Origin: an uncultured Prevotellaceae bacterium
GTDB taxonomy: Bacteria > Bacteroidota > Bacteroidia > Bacteroidales > Bacteroidaceae
Assembly (NCBI GenBank): GCA_900318115.1
Contig: ONJJ01000019.1
Span: 1 to 64,000, forward strand
Reading direction: 5' to 3'
Length of the DNA stretch: 64,000 nt
Below the pieces are notes generated by a model, which was given only the letters and a program-made list of their open reading frames with translations, did not search any database and was not told the origin of the DNA. The position numbers and the translations under genes were made by a program. Shown piece after piece: positions 35,680 through 43,817 of the stretch (its first letter is position 1; each line of letters starts with the position of its first letter).

Positions 35680-36561
35680 TCACTGATTATTGTCAGATTT
35701 GCGTGATTGATTGATAATGAAATCATCCATCATACGCATGCGTTCCTGTTCAGTCATCTGAGTCCATGAGGGGAACAAGGCCATGAGGGTTCGTAGGGCT
35801 TCATCTGATTTATGCCTGAATGTTTTTGCACTGCATTCTTCCCCTTGGGTATTAAAGAAGAAAAGTGTCCCGTCTTGATCTATTCGGGAAAGAGGTCTTT
35901 CTTCCCATGGGTAATACTCTCGTGAGATGAAGGTTGGCACCATCTTCTTTTGTTTATATCCTATTTTATAACTGATTGGGAATGCATACAATGAGTCTTT
36001 GCTGACATAGAAGTCGACATATAGACACGAGCGGAAACCGCTGAATAGGCATCTTGTGAGAGAACCTACATTAGTACAATTCACAGGAAACGAATCCAAC
36101 CTTAGATATGGCTTCCGACTTTCGCTATGCCTCTTGTATTTCTCCACAAGGGCGAGGAACACCTCTTTCTGCTTTGGGGGGTAACGGTAAGTCCTGATGA
36201 AAAGATTCCTGCCATCTGGGACTGGGGTGTATCCCTTTCTATTGAAGAAACACCCGAAGGGCTTGTTTGAGCCATGTCTTATTTCAACGAAAAAGCCATC
36301 ATCAAGAGAAATCATAGAACGTTCTCTACTCAGGCTCGTAGTGCTATTCAGCAAGTTCCCCACCAGCTCAAACTCTTGGAACGTCAATGTCTGTGTGGAA
36401 GGTTCAAGTACCACCTGCTCCTCAATTTCCATAAAAGATTGTGCGGCATAGACATAGGCCGTATCTGTTCCACTCACGTATGGAAGTATTCTCATACTCT
36501 GAGCAAAACAGCAATTACAGAAACAGATTCCTATGAGGAGCGAAATAAGATGGTGCTTCAT
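35680..36561 (-). CDS. Secreted protein of unknown function
   Basis: A 293-residue protein with a signal peptide (MKHHLISLLIGICFCNCCFAQ). I do not recognise its family. It has a mixed alpha/beta composition, several cysteines after the signal, and a charged C-terminal helix (MTEQERMRMMDDFIINQ). Base composition is clearly more AT-rich than its neighbours, with codons such as AGA and ATA, which suggests recent acquisition or weak expression. It is separated by 47 bp from rsmD on the same strand. Confidence 0.7.
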   Translation of the reverse strand: MKHHLISLLIGICFCNCCFAQSMRILPYVSGTDTAYVYAAQSFMEIEEQVVLEPSTQTLTFQEFELVGNLLNSTTSLSRERSMISLDDGFFVEIRHGSNKPFGCFFNRKGYTPVPDGRNLFIRTYRYPPKQKEVFLALVEKYKRHSESRKPYLRLDSFPVNCTNVGSLTRCLFSGFRSCLYVDFYVSKDSLYAFPISYKIGYKQKKMVPTFISREYYPWEERPLSRIDQDGTLFFFNTQGEECSAKTFRHKSDEALRTLMALFPSWTQMTEQERMRMMDDFIINQSRKSDNNQ

Positions 36562-36608
36562 GGCTTTCTTCTATAAGTTCATATAGGTGATGCGTATCAG
36601 GTTCATTC

Positions 36609-37157
36609 TTACTGGAAGAAGGAGAAGTTGACGCTGCCGTAGGCGCGGTGGTCAACGAAGTGGGGGTGCTGGGAGAAATCCTGCTTCTGGCCGTGCTCGA
36701 GGACAAAGAGACCGCCTTCCGCAAGGAGGGGACTGGCGGTGTCGGCAAAGACGAGGTCGGGCAGCTGGGTGAGCTGGGGCAGGGCGTAGGGCGGGTCGGC
36801 AAAGATGAAGTCGTAGGGGCCGGAGGCACGGCTGAGGAAGCGCAGGACATCGGCGCGCAGCAGGGTGACGTCGTCTTCGGCCTGCAGGGTCTGCAGGAAG
36901 CGGCGGATGAAACTGATGTGCTGGGGATCCAGCTCCACGGAGGTGACGTGGGAGCAGCCGCGGGAGAGGAGTTCAAGGGTGATGCTGCCGGTGCCGGCAA
37001 AGAGGTCCAGGGCACGTGGGGCATCGCCTTCGAAGTCGATATAGGAGCGCAGGACATTGAACAGGTTTTCCTTGGCGAAGTCCGTGGTGGGACGCGCCTT
37101 GAAAGTGCGTGGGACGTCGAAGTGGCGACCCCGGTATTTTCCTGCAACGACTCGCAT
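36609..37157 (-). CDS. rsmD: RsmD, 16S rRNA (guanine-966 N2)-methyltransferase
   Basis: A 182-residue methyltransferase with the RsmD N-terminus MRVVAGKYRGRHFDVP, SAM motif DLFAGTGS (51-58) and catalytic DPPY (121-124). It methylates G966 of 16S rRNA during 30S assembly. It follows DUF3822 on the same strand, a standard Bacteroidetes arrangement. An AT-rich spacer of repeats (37165-37225) separates the two. Confidence 0.93.
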   Translation of the reverse strand: MRVVAGKYRGRHFDVPRTFKARPTTDFAKENLFNVLRSYIDFEGDAPRALDLFAGTGSITLELLSRGCSHVTSVELDPQHISFIRRFLQTLQAEDDVTLLRADVLRFLSRASGPYDFIFADPPYALPQLTQLPDLVFADTASPLLAEGGLFVLEHGQKQDFSQHPHFVDHRAYGSVNFSFFQ

Positions 37158-37164
37158 GAAGGGG

Positions 37165-37225
37165 ATTTATGGGTTTATGAATTTGCGAATTTACAAATTT
37201 GCGAATTTACGAATTTACAAATTTG
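37165..37225. repeat. GAATTTACAAATTTGC-type spacer repeat
   Basis: Alternating AATTTGCG, AATTTACA and AATTTACG units of about 8 bp fill the rsmD-DUF3822 gap. Similar GATTTACG-like repeats occur at 24782-24820, 43700-43740 and 63563-63580. Confidence 0.8.
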
Positions 37226-37234
37226 GTGGATTTG

Positions 37235-38065
37235 TTAGATCCGGTTGAGCAGCAGTGCCATCAGATCCACGGGCACTTGCTTCTCGCGTGCCAGGGGCAC
37301 ACGGGGGAAGATGTCGGTGGGGTTTAGAACCTCTATGTTGACGAGGTATTCGCTCAGTGCCTGACGCAGCTGCTCGTCGTGCTCGCCCTGTGGGTTCAGG
37401 AGCTTGAGGCAGTCCTTCTGCTGGTCCAGCTCCAGTTGCTTCCATACGTTGAGGATGAAGTAGAGAGCGTCGGGCACGGAAGAGAGCTGGAAGGTGTTGG
37501 CGAAGCGCAGGCGTCGGCCGTCGAAGGCATAGAGGCTGTAGGCTTCGTCCTCGGCGCAGACGTAGAGGCGCTGTTGCTGCTGTGGCATGTCTTCTTCCAG
37601 CAGGAGCAGTCGTTCCATGAGTATGGCTCTCGAGGCAAAGAAGCGGGCGGTGGGGTAGAACTGGAGGATGGCTTCCTCGACATCGGAGGGAATGGCGTAG
37701 ATTTCGGCACTCTCCAACTGCGGCAGGATGTTGTAGGCCACGCGCTGCCCGGCATTTTCTTTCTGGCAGAACGCTAAGTCATAGAGCGCAGCGGTCTCCT
37801 CGCGATGGAACTCCTCGAGGGGTACGCGCGTGGAGGGCGTGCAGACGAGCACAAAGCACTGGTCTATCTGCCTGTTGAAGTAGTCCGGACGGGTCAGTTC
37901 CTGGGACAACTGTTCGGCCAGCGACACACTGTCCGTCAGGCGAAAGTGCTCGCCGCGGATGAGGCTGCTGGTCTGGAGGTCACAGACAAAAAAAGAGAAT
38001 CCATCCGCACGTAGGCGGATGGATAGACTAAGGGGGTGATAGGATTTATTCCCAGTTGCCGGCAT
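37235..38065 (-). CDS. DUF3822 family protein
   Basis: A protein of about 276 residues with the DUF3822 pattern, an actin-like ATPase-related fold (LSIRLRADGFSFFVCD, then LYVCAEDEAYSLYAFDGRRLRFANTFQ). Function is unknown; it is a conserved neighbour of rsmD in Bacteroidetes. The start at 38065 (MPATGNKSY) overlaps the end of the upstream gene by 20 bp; a GTG at 38092 is also possible. Confidence 0.85.
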   Translation of the reverse strand: MPATGNKSYHPLSLSIRLRADGFSFFVCDLQTSSLIRGEHFRLTDSVSLAEQLSQELTRPDYFNRQIDQCFVLVCTPSTRVPLEEFHREETAALYDLAFCQKENAGQRVAYNILPQLESAEIYAIPSDVEEAILQFYPTARFFASRAILMERLLLLEEDMPQQQQRLYVCAEDEAYSLYAFDGRRLRFANTFQLSSVPDALYFILNVWKQLELDQQKDCLKLLNPQGEHDEQLRQALSEYLVNIEVLNPTDIFPRVPLAREKQVPVDLMALLLNRI

Positions 38066-38732
38066 TGTTGTTCCAGTTCCAGAGGTCACCAATCTTCAGG
38101 CCGGGATAGCTTCCCATGTCGTCGGCCAGCTGTGCACGGTTAACGATGAGGCGTTCGCCGTTGCGACCCATGTTCTTGAGGAAGGAGGTGTCGGGTGCGG
38201 CGCACTCCATCACGTACATGATGGTGCCGGAACGTGTGACGGTGGCCTGAGCCTGCAGCTGGAAGGTGTCGCCTTCAGCAAAGGGGATGTAGCGGATGGA
38301 GTCGGCATTGTAGCCGGGGCCGAAGAGGGAGTCGGCGAGGTTCACCCATGTGGTGTCACGACGGAATCCCTGCAGGCCGTTGGCTGCGATGGCAGCAGCG
38401 TCGCCGCTGTTGACGATTTCTGCGGCCTTGCGCTCAGTCAGGCCTTTCTCCATTTGCTCGTCGGAGAGCACGCCTTCCTTCACGATCTTAGGAATACGAC
38501 CGTTGCGCACGAACTCTACGAGCTTGAAGAGGCTGTCGCAGTACATACCCTCGGGGTTCTGGAGCTTGTACTCTTCCTGCGCTGCCTTGATTTCGAGCAG
38601 ACGGGCCTTGACGGCGTTTTCACGAACTGTGACTTCCTTGCTGAAGTCGATGTCGTCCTGGATGCTGCGCCAGCAAATGAACAGTAGACCGGCGACACAA
38701 AGTGCTAAAAGCACGTTAAAAACCTTTTTCAT
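38046..38732 (-). CDS. Membrane-anchored protein of unknown function
   Basis: A 228-residue protein with one N-terminal membrane segment (VFNVLLALCVAGLLFICW) followed by a coiled-coil-like helix (VTVRENAVKARLLEIKAAQEEYK) and a beta-rich domain. Proteins of this form are found in Bacteroidales beside DUF3822 and rsmD, but I cannot name a function. Transcription probably starts at 38770-38777 and continues into DUF3822 and rsmD. Confidence 0.75.
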   Translation of the reverse strand: MKKVFNVLLALCVAGLLFICWRSIQDDIDFSKEVTVRENAVKARLLEIKAAQEEYKLQNPEGMYCDSLFKLVEFVRNGRIPKIVKEGVLSDEQMEKGLTERKAAEIVNSGDAAAIAANGLQGFRRDTTWVNLADSLFGPGYNADSIRYIPFAEGDTFQLQAQATVTRSGTIMYVMECAAPDTSFLKNMGRNGERLIVNRAQLADDMGSYPGLKIGDLWNWNNNAGNWE

Positions 38733-38756
38733 GACGTGTATATGAATCTTTTTTAT

Positions 38757-38777
38757 TACTTTTGCAACGCAAAAATA
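38757..38777. promoter_or_regulatory. Interlocked face-to-face promoter elements
   Basis: Plus-strand TACTTTTG (38757-38764) and minus-strand TATTTTTG (38777-38770) lie on either side of a palindrome TTTTGCAACGCAAAA. Each matches TAnnTTTG and points at one of the two divergent genes (38732 minus, 38828 plus), so the two transcripts would overlap at their 5' ends. Confidence 0.6.
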
Positions 38778-38827
38778 GAAAGAATTATTGAAATAAACCT
38801 CATATTCGGTCGTTTTTTTTACTTCTT

Positions 38828-40420
38828 ATGCCAATAAATAGTCAAATGAGGGGTTTAATCCTCGAGAATTTCGGGTTTCGGCCCACCAAAGAGCAGGAAA
38901 TTGCGGCAGAAATGATGTCGTATTTCCTTTTTCAACGAAATGCTGACAGCATTTTCGTTTTGAGGGGGTATGCGGGCACGGGAAAGACGTCGCTCGTGGG
39001 GGCTTTGGTGCGTTCGTTGGTGCAGCTGAAGCAGCAGGTGGTGCTCATGGCTCCCACGGGGCGTGCCGCCAAGGTCTTTGCCCTGCACGCCGGTCATCCT
39101 GCCTTCACCATCCACCGCCGAATCTATCGCCAGAAGTCCTTCACGGGGGAGATGACCGACTTCCTGCAGGGTGTGAACCTGCTTCGCCACACGTTGTTCA
39201 TCGTGGACGAGGCCTCGATGATTGCCAACTCCGGTGCCGGCGGCACGGCCTTCGGGTCGGGCTGTCTGCTGGACGACCTGGTGCATTTTGTCTATTCGGG
39301 CGAGGGCTGCCGCCTGATGCTCGTGGGCGACACGGCACAGCTGCCGCCGGTGGGGGAGGAGGAGAGTCCCGCACTCGCCACGCAGATGCTGCAGGGCTAC
39401 GGGCTGCAGGTGCATGAGATGACGCTGACGGAGGTGGTGCGCCAGCTGGAGGGTTCGGGCATCCTCTGGAATGCCACGCGGCTGCGGCGTATGTTGGCGG
39501 ACGATGATCTCTATGCCTTCCCGCAGCTGCGCCTGGCCGGCTTCGCGGACATCGTACACCTGCCGGGTTCGGAGCTGATAGAGGCGCTGGAACAGGCCTA
39601 TTATCAGTGCGGAACGGATGGCACCATCGTCGTCACCCGCTCCAATGCACGCGCGAACGTATATAATCAAGGAATCCGCGCGCGCATATTGGACTATGAC
39701 TCCGAACTGGCCAGCGGGGATCAGGTGATCATTGTCAAGAACAACTACCACTGGCTGAAGCCAGAGGCTGAGGGAGAGCGGGGTAATCAGAGTAATCAGA
39801 GTATTCAGAGTAATCAGATTAATCAGAGTAATCAGAGTAATCGGAGTAATCAGAGTATTCCGACTACTCCGACTAATCCGATTACTCCGACAACTCCGAG
39901 CCCTCGCCAGAGTTCGATGGACTTCATCGCCAACGGCGACGTGGCCGTGGTCCGCCGTATGCGTGGCGAGCGTCAGGAGCATGGCTTCCGCTTCGCCGAC
40001 ATCCTGCTGAGCTTCCCGGACTACGATGACCTGGAGGTGGAGGCGACGGCCATTCTCGATACGCTGCATAGCGAGGCACCGGCCCTGACGCGCCAGCAGC
40101 AGGAGTCGCTGTTCCAGCACGTCTGGGAGGACTACCCGGAACTGACCACGAAGCGCGAGCGCATGAAGGCCGTGAAGGAGGATCCTTACTTCAACGCCCT
40201 GCAGATCAAGTATGCCTATGCCGTCACGTGCCACAAGGCCCAAGGTGGGCAGTGGGAGCGGGTGTTCATCGATCAGGGCTACGTGACGGAGGATATGCTC
40301 TCGGCCGACTATTTCCGCTGGCTCTATACGGCGCTCACGCGCGCCACGGACCGGGTGTATCTCGTCAATTGGCCCCGCCAGGAACTGGATGCAGAGAGCC
40401 AACAATTGCTGTCAGACTGA
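38828..40420 (+). CDS. RecD-like superfamily 1 DNA helicase with repeat-derived linker
   Basis: A 530-residue ATPase: Walker A GYAGTGKTS (47-55), Walker B FIVDEAS (124-130), GDTAQLPPVG, and the C-terminal motif VTCHKAQGGQWERV plus YTALTRATDRVYLV, all typical of RecD/Pif1-like helicases. Residues about 318-358 are a low-complexity stretch of NQS units followed by PTTPTNP, encoded by 9-bp repeats and absent from usual family members. It probably works in DNA repair or replication. It may share a control region with the opposite-strand gene. Confidence 0.88.
   Translation: MPINSQMRGLILENFGFRPTKEQEIAAEMMSYFLFQRNADSIFVLRGYAGTGKTSLVGALVRSLVQLKQQVVLMAPTGRAAKVFALHAGHPAFTIHRRIYRQKSFTGEMTDFLQGVNLLRHTLFIVDEASMIANSGAGGTAFGSGCLLDDLVHFVYSGEGCRLMLVGDTAQLPPVGEEESPALATQMLQGYGLQVHEMTLTEVVRQLEGSGILWNATRLRRMLADDDLYAFPQLRLAGFADIVHLPGSELIEALEQAYYQCGTDGTIVVTRSNARANVYNQGIRARILDYDSELASGDQVIIVKNNYHWLKPEAEGERGNQSNQSIQSNQINQSNQSNRSNQSIPTTPTNPITPTTPSPRQSSMDFIANGDVAVVRRMRGERQEHGFRFADILLSFPDYDDLEVEATAILDTLHSEAPALTRQQQESLFQHVWEDYPELTTKRERMKAVKEDPYFNALQIKYAYAVTCHKAQGGQWERVFIDQGYVTEDMLSADYFRWLYTALTRATDRVYLVNWPRQELDAESQQLLSD
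39781..39900 (+). repeat. 9-bp in-frame tandem repeat within the helicase gene
   Basis: About eight copies of AATCAGAGT-like units (39785-39860) are followed by about five CCGACTACT-like units, all in phase with the reading frame. The two halves are roughly complementary (AATCAGAGT against ACTCCGACT-type), so a hairpin is possible. Confidence 0.85.
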
Positions 40421-40492
40421 CATAATGTTCTGAATATCCTTAAAAAAGTTGAAAAGTGGATGCCCTGATTTGTCTAACTCGGAACTTTTGTA

Positions 40493-40500
40493 TATTTTTG
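40493..40500 (+). promoter_or_regulatory. -7 promoter element (TATTTTTG)
   Basis: Matches TAnnTTTG 79 bp before the AraC start at 40580, leaving a moderate leader. Confidence 0.65.
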
Positions 40501-40579
40501 CCGCCGAAATGTGGCGGAATCTCGGATTATTCCGACTTTTCGAACAAAATAGAAGGTCGCAAAAAGAACAGAACTATAT

Positions 40580-41473
40580 ATGCAAGTATCATTCAACCTC
40601 TCTCAGATTCCCAAGAACATGGGAGCGTATCGATTGGGCAATCTCTACCTCTTCTTCGATAATCTCTCTGATGAGTTGTCGTTTCTGAACATCCGCTCCC
40701 GTGAAGTCCGGTTCCCCATAAAGAGCGAGTCGATGATGACGCTGAACCTGGTTGAGGGCTATATGCATCTGAAGGTGAACCTGCAGGATGTGGAGGTCCA
40801 TGGTGGCCAGACGCTGAGTCTCTTTCCCGGCTGCATCTTTCAGGTCTTAGAGCGTTCGGAGTCCCTGCGCTACTACTGCATGATGCTGGCGCCGGAGGTG
40901 ATAGACTCCTTCCAGAAGAGTTTCGGCATACACATCGACCTGGCGCATCGCTACTATAATTTCTCCGTCAATGATGTCCCGCAGGAGACGCAGGCCATCG
41001 GCCTGAAAATGTACCACCTCATCAAGGAGGAGTTGCGGCAGCCGGATTATGAGATGAAGAAAGAGGTCCTCCAGCGCTACTGCGAGATATGGATCCTGAA
41101 GAGCGTCTCCTCCAGGGAGGGCGTGCATCATCCGGAACTGCGCAAGCCCGTGGGCCGCAAGGAACAGATCTTCCGTGATTTCCTGACGCTGCTGGAGCAG
41201 CACTTCACGCAGGAGCGCAGCATCAGTTTCTATGCCGACCGCCTGTGTCTCACACCCAAATACCTCTCGACCATCGTCAAGGAGGTCAGCGGCAAACATG
41301 GTATGCAGTGGATTGATGACTATGTGGCCTTGGAGGCCAAGGCCCTGCTGCGCGAGGGCACGATGAGCGTGAAGCAGGTCAGCGACAAGCTGAACTTCCC
41401 CTCGCAGAGTATGTTCGGCCGTTTCTTCAAGAAGATGACCGGCTACTCTCCCAAGCAATATATGCTGCTCTGA
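40580..41473 (+). CDS. AraC-family transcriptional regulator
   Basis: A 297-residue protein: N-terminal sensor half (MTLNLVEGYMHLKVNLQDVEVHGGQTLSLFPG) and C-terminal AraC domain (SISFYADRLCLTPKYLSTIVKEVSGKHGMQWI ... SVKQVSDKLNFPSQSMFGRFFKKMTGYSPKQY). It resembles the AraC protein at 34416. It is a single-gene unit with its own promoter and a terminator at 41496. The target is unknown. Confidence 0.9.
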   Translation: MQVSFNLSQIPKNMGAYRLGNLYLFFDNLSDELSFLNIRSREVRFPIKSESMMTLNLVEGYMHLKVNLQDVEVHGGQTLSLFPGCIFQVLERSESLRYYCMMLAPEVIDSFQKSFGIHIDLAHRYYNFSVNDVPQETQAIGLKMYHLIKEELRQPDYEMKKEVLQRYCEIWILKSVSSREGVHHPELRKPVGRKEQIFRDFLTLLEQHFTQERSISFYADRLCLTPKYLSTIVKEVSGKHGMQWIDDYVALEAKALLREGTMSVKQVSDKLNFPSQSMFGRFFKKMTGYSPKQYMLL

Positions 41474-41495
41474 GGCAGAATATCAAAAAAATAGG

Positions 41496-41523
41496 ACGAG
41501 GCGCCCCGGCCGGGGTGCCTCGT
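41496..41523. terminator. Bidirectional intrinsic terminator
   Basis: A 14-bp stem (ACGAGGCGCCCCGG with CCGGGGTGCCTCGT, one wobble) flanked by A-rich sequence on the left and TTTT on the right. It separates the convergent AraC and Lrp genes. Confidence 0.85.
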
Positions 41524-41527
41524 TTTT

Positions 41528-41998
41528 CTATCCTTGTTGTTGCGGAATGGGCATCTGGCGTATGAAGGCCTCGTGGAAGCTGATGATGGATTCGGTGCGC
41601 TGCAGTCCCAGTGGGCGCAGTTTGTCCTGAATGATCTCCATCAGATGGGCGTTGTTGCGCGCGTAGAGCTTCACGAACATATCGTAGCCGCCGGTGGTGA
41701 CATGGCATTCTACGACTTCGGGGATCTTGGTGATCTCTTCCATCACGCGGTCGAAGTCCGACGGCTCCTTGAGGTAGATACCCACGTAGGCGCAGGTGTC
41801 GTAGCCGATCTTGCCCGGGTCGAGGATGAATTGCGAGCCCTTGAGTATGCCGAGCTTGAAGAGGCGCTGTATGCGTTGGTGGATGGCAGCGCCGCTGACT
41901 CCGCACTGCCTGGCTACTTCCAGGAAGGGCTTGCGTGCATCGCTGGCGATGAGCTCTAATATCTGTTGGTCTAACTGGTCGATGGTTCCTTGGATCAT
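41528..41998 (-). CDS. Lrp/AsnC-family transcriptional regulator
   Basis: A 156-residue protein: N-terminal winged helix (LDQQILELIASDARKPFLEVARQCGVSGAAIHQRIQRL) and C-terminal RAM domain (YVGIYLKEPSDFDRVMEEITKIPEVVECHVTTGGYD). It likely responds to an amino acid. Transcription probably ends at the 41496-41523 hairpin. Regulated genes are unknown. Confidence 0.92.
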   Translation of the reverse strand: MIQGTIDQLDQQILELIASDARKPFLEVARQCGVSGAAIHQRIQRLFKLGILKGSQFILDPGKIGYDTCAYVGIYLKEPSDFDRVMEEITKIPEVVECHVTTGGYDMFVKLYARNNAHLMEIIQDKLRPLGLQRTESIISFHEAFIRQMPIPQQQG

Positions 41999-42116
41999 TG
42001 CAATGAGCTGAGATTAGAGTGTGAAATGTTGATAATCCATGTATGATAGTGAAAGCGGCAACCCCAGGTGTGAGGTCGCCGCTTCCTTGTATGTTCAAAG
42101 TCGCGGGTTCCGCGGA

Positions 42117-42569
42117 TTAATTACGGCGTGTGGCGGAGTAGTTAATCCTCAGCGCCCAAGACTTACGCAGCACTTCCTTGATGTCGGTGATGATACCCAT
42201 CTGCGTGTGCTGGTCAATCTTCATGGACATGACCTGCGATGCAGGGTCAGACATCGTCGTACGCTCCTGGGCCACGAAGTCCATGACTTCCTTGGGCTCG
42301 GCGTAGCGGTCGTTCAGCTGGATACGTGTACCGCTACCCATCTGAGCGCGCAGCTGGTCGGTGGGGGGACCTACGTAGATGAACGACACACACGACTTCT
42401 TCTCCAGTTTCTCGAGTTCCGTACCAGAGGGAACGGTGAACTTCACCTTCAGGGTGACTTCACGCATGGTGGTCACGATCATGAAGAAGAACAGGATGGT
42501 GAAGATCAAGTCAGGCAGAGATGAAGTGTTCATCTCGGGCATTTCTCTTTTTTCCTTGTTTCTTGCCAT
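42117..42569 (-). CDS. ExbD/TolR-type biopolymer transport protein (second copy)
   Basis: A 150-residue protein with one N-terminal membrane segment carrying the ExbD signature (SSLPDLIFTILFFFMIVTTM, with its Asp) and a periplasmic domain (VMSMKIDQHTQMGIITDIKEVLR). It is part of the TonB energising complex. It follows the first ExbD gene by 2 bp. Two different ExbD proteins after one ExbB are usual in Bacteroidetes. Confidence 0.9.
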   Translation of the reverse strand: MARNKEKREMPEMNTSSLPDLIFTILFFFMIVTTMREVTLKVKFTVPSGTELEKLEKKSCVSFIYVGPPTDQLRAQMGSGTRIQLNDRYAEPKEVMDFVAQERTTMSDPASQVMSMKIDQHTQMGIITDIKEVLRKSWALRINYSATRRN

Positions 42570-42571
42570 GA

Positions 42572-43159
42572 TTAGTTTCCTCCATAGTTTTTAGGTTCGG
42601 CCTCAGAAATCTTCTGGGGATAGTAGGTGCGGACGGCAATCTGCTGGTCTTCGCTGCAGCGGGCGTAGGGGTGACCGAACTTGGCGATGGCCAAGTCGTC
42701 GCGCAGCTCGTTGTAGGCAGCCACGAGCTCGTTCTGCACCTGGAAATAGATGTTATAGGGCGTGCCACGGTCGGTCTGCACGGAGATGACATGCTTGTCG
42801 GTGACGTAGCAGGTACCGAGCAGGTCGATGACCTTTGCATGCTTCTCGGGCAGCTTGGGAGAGTTGTTCTTGTTCTCGATGAACTCCTTGGCACGCGAGC
42901 GCAGCTCCTTGATGTCGATGAAATCGTGGTTGCACATCAGGTTGCCGGCGGCGTTGAGTCGGACGTTCAGCACGTTGCGCTCCTTCACGTCGATCTGTGC
43001 ATCTTCCTGATCCTTTTCGGGGGGCTGGGGCAGGCGACGGGCCAGACCCATGTCGGTGTCCATAGAGGTGGTCACCAGGAAGAAGATGAGCAGGATGAAC
43101 GAGATGTCCGCAGTAGAACTGGAATTCAACCCTGGCACTTTCTTTTTCTTTCTTGCCAT
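42572..43159 (-). CDS. ExbD/TolR-type biopolymer transport protein (first copy)
   Basis: A 195-residue ExbD with a membrane segment (SSTADISFILLIFFLVTTSM, including the functional Asp) and a larger periplasmic part than the copy downstream (NVLNVRLNAAGNLMCNHDFIDIKELR, HVISVQTDRGTPYNIYFQVQNEL). It pairs with ExbB at 43818 to use the proton gradient for TonB-dependent uptake. Confidence 0.9.
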   Translation of the reverse strand: MARKKKKVPGLNSSSTADISFILLIFFLVTTSMDTDMGLARRLPQPPEKDQEDAQIDVKERNVLNVRLNAAGNLMCNHDFIDIKELRSRAKEFIENKNNSPKLPEKHAKVIDLLGTCYVTDKHVISVQTDRGTPYNIYFQVQNELVAAYNELRDDLAIAKFGHPYARCSEDQQIAVRTYYPQKISEAEPKNYGGN

Positions 43160-43201
43160 AGTTTAATTGGACAATTAAAAGGTTTACAACTTTACGAATT
43201 G

Positions 43202-43699
43202 TTATTCCTTCGGGGTAGCGCTCTTGGTGAGGTAGCCGCTCATGCTGACGACGACTGCAATGATGGCTACGATGGCCAGGATGTAGATGGCCCAGAGCCA
43301 CATGTCGACCACGGTGACCATTCCGGCAGAGGTGGTCACGCCGGAGTTGGTGGTGTAGGGCTCCTCGCCCATGCCGGCAACGAGGCCGATGACCAGAGCG
43401 ACGATGACAGCACCCCATGTGCACAGAGCCACCTTGCCGCCGGCGATGCCTGTGGGGCTGGGGCCGTTGTTACCCGAGTTGACCATGCCGCCACGGATGA
43501 GGCTCCAGATGGTCAGGCCAGCGGTGACAACGAACAGTGCATACATGAGAATCAGGATCAGATCCGTCAGTGCCGGAGACACGTGTACGCCGTCGAAATC
43601 CATGTTGCTGTAGTCCACCAGGAAGAACAAGGCGAAACAGACGACACCGATTCCGATGCAAGTGTACAGTGCTGTTTTTGACAATTTTTCGAGTTTCAT
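43202..43699 (-). CDS. Membrane protein of the ExbB/ExbD cluster, unknown function
   Basis: A 165-residue protein with four hydrophobic segments (TALYTCIGIGVVCFALFFLV; LTDLILILMYALFVVTAGLTIW; VALCTWGAVIVALVIGLVA; MWLWAIYILAIVAIIAVVVS). I do not recognise it beyond its usual place between exbB and exbD in Bacteroidetes. It may be a structural part of the energising complex. Confidence 0.8.
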   Translation of the reverse strand: MKLEKLSKTALYTCIGIGVVCFALFFLVDYSNMDFDGVHVSPALTDLILILMYALFVVTAGLTIWSLIRGGMVNSGNNGPSPTGIAGGKVALCTWGAVIVALVIGLVAGMGEEPYTTNSGVTTSAGMVTVVDMWLWAIYILAIVAIIAVVVSMSGYLTKSATPKE

Positions 43700-43817
43700 A
43701 GTTTAATTTACGATTTTACGATTTACGATTTACGATTTGCTTTTCGTCCTTCACTCGTTATGCCCGCAGGGGACGTGATTGGGTGAAGTGGTGAAATGGT
43801 GAAATCGTCAAATAAAC

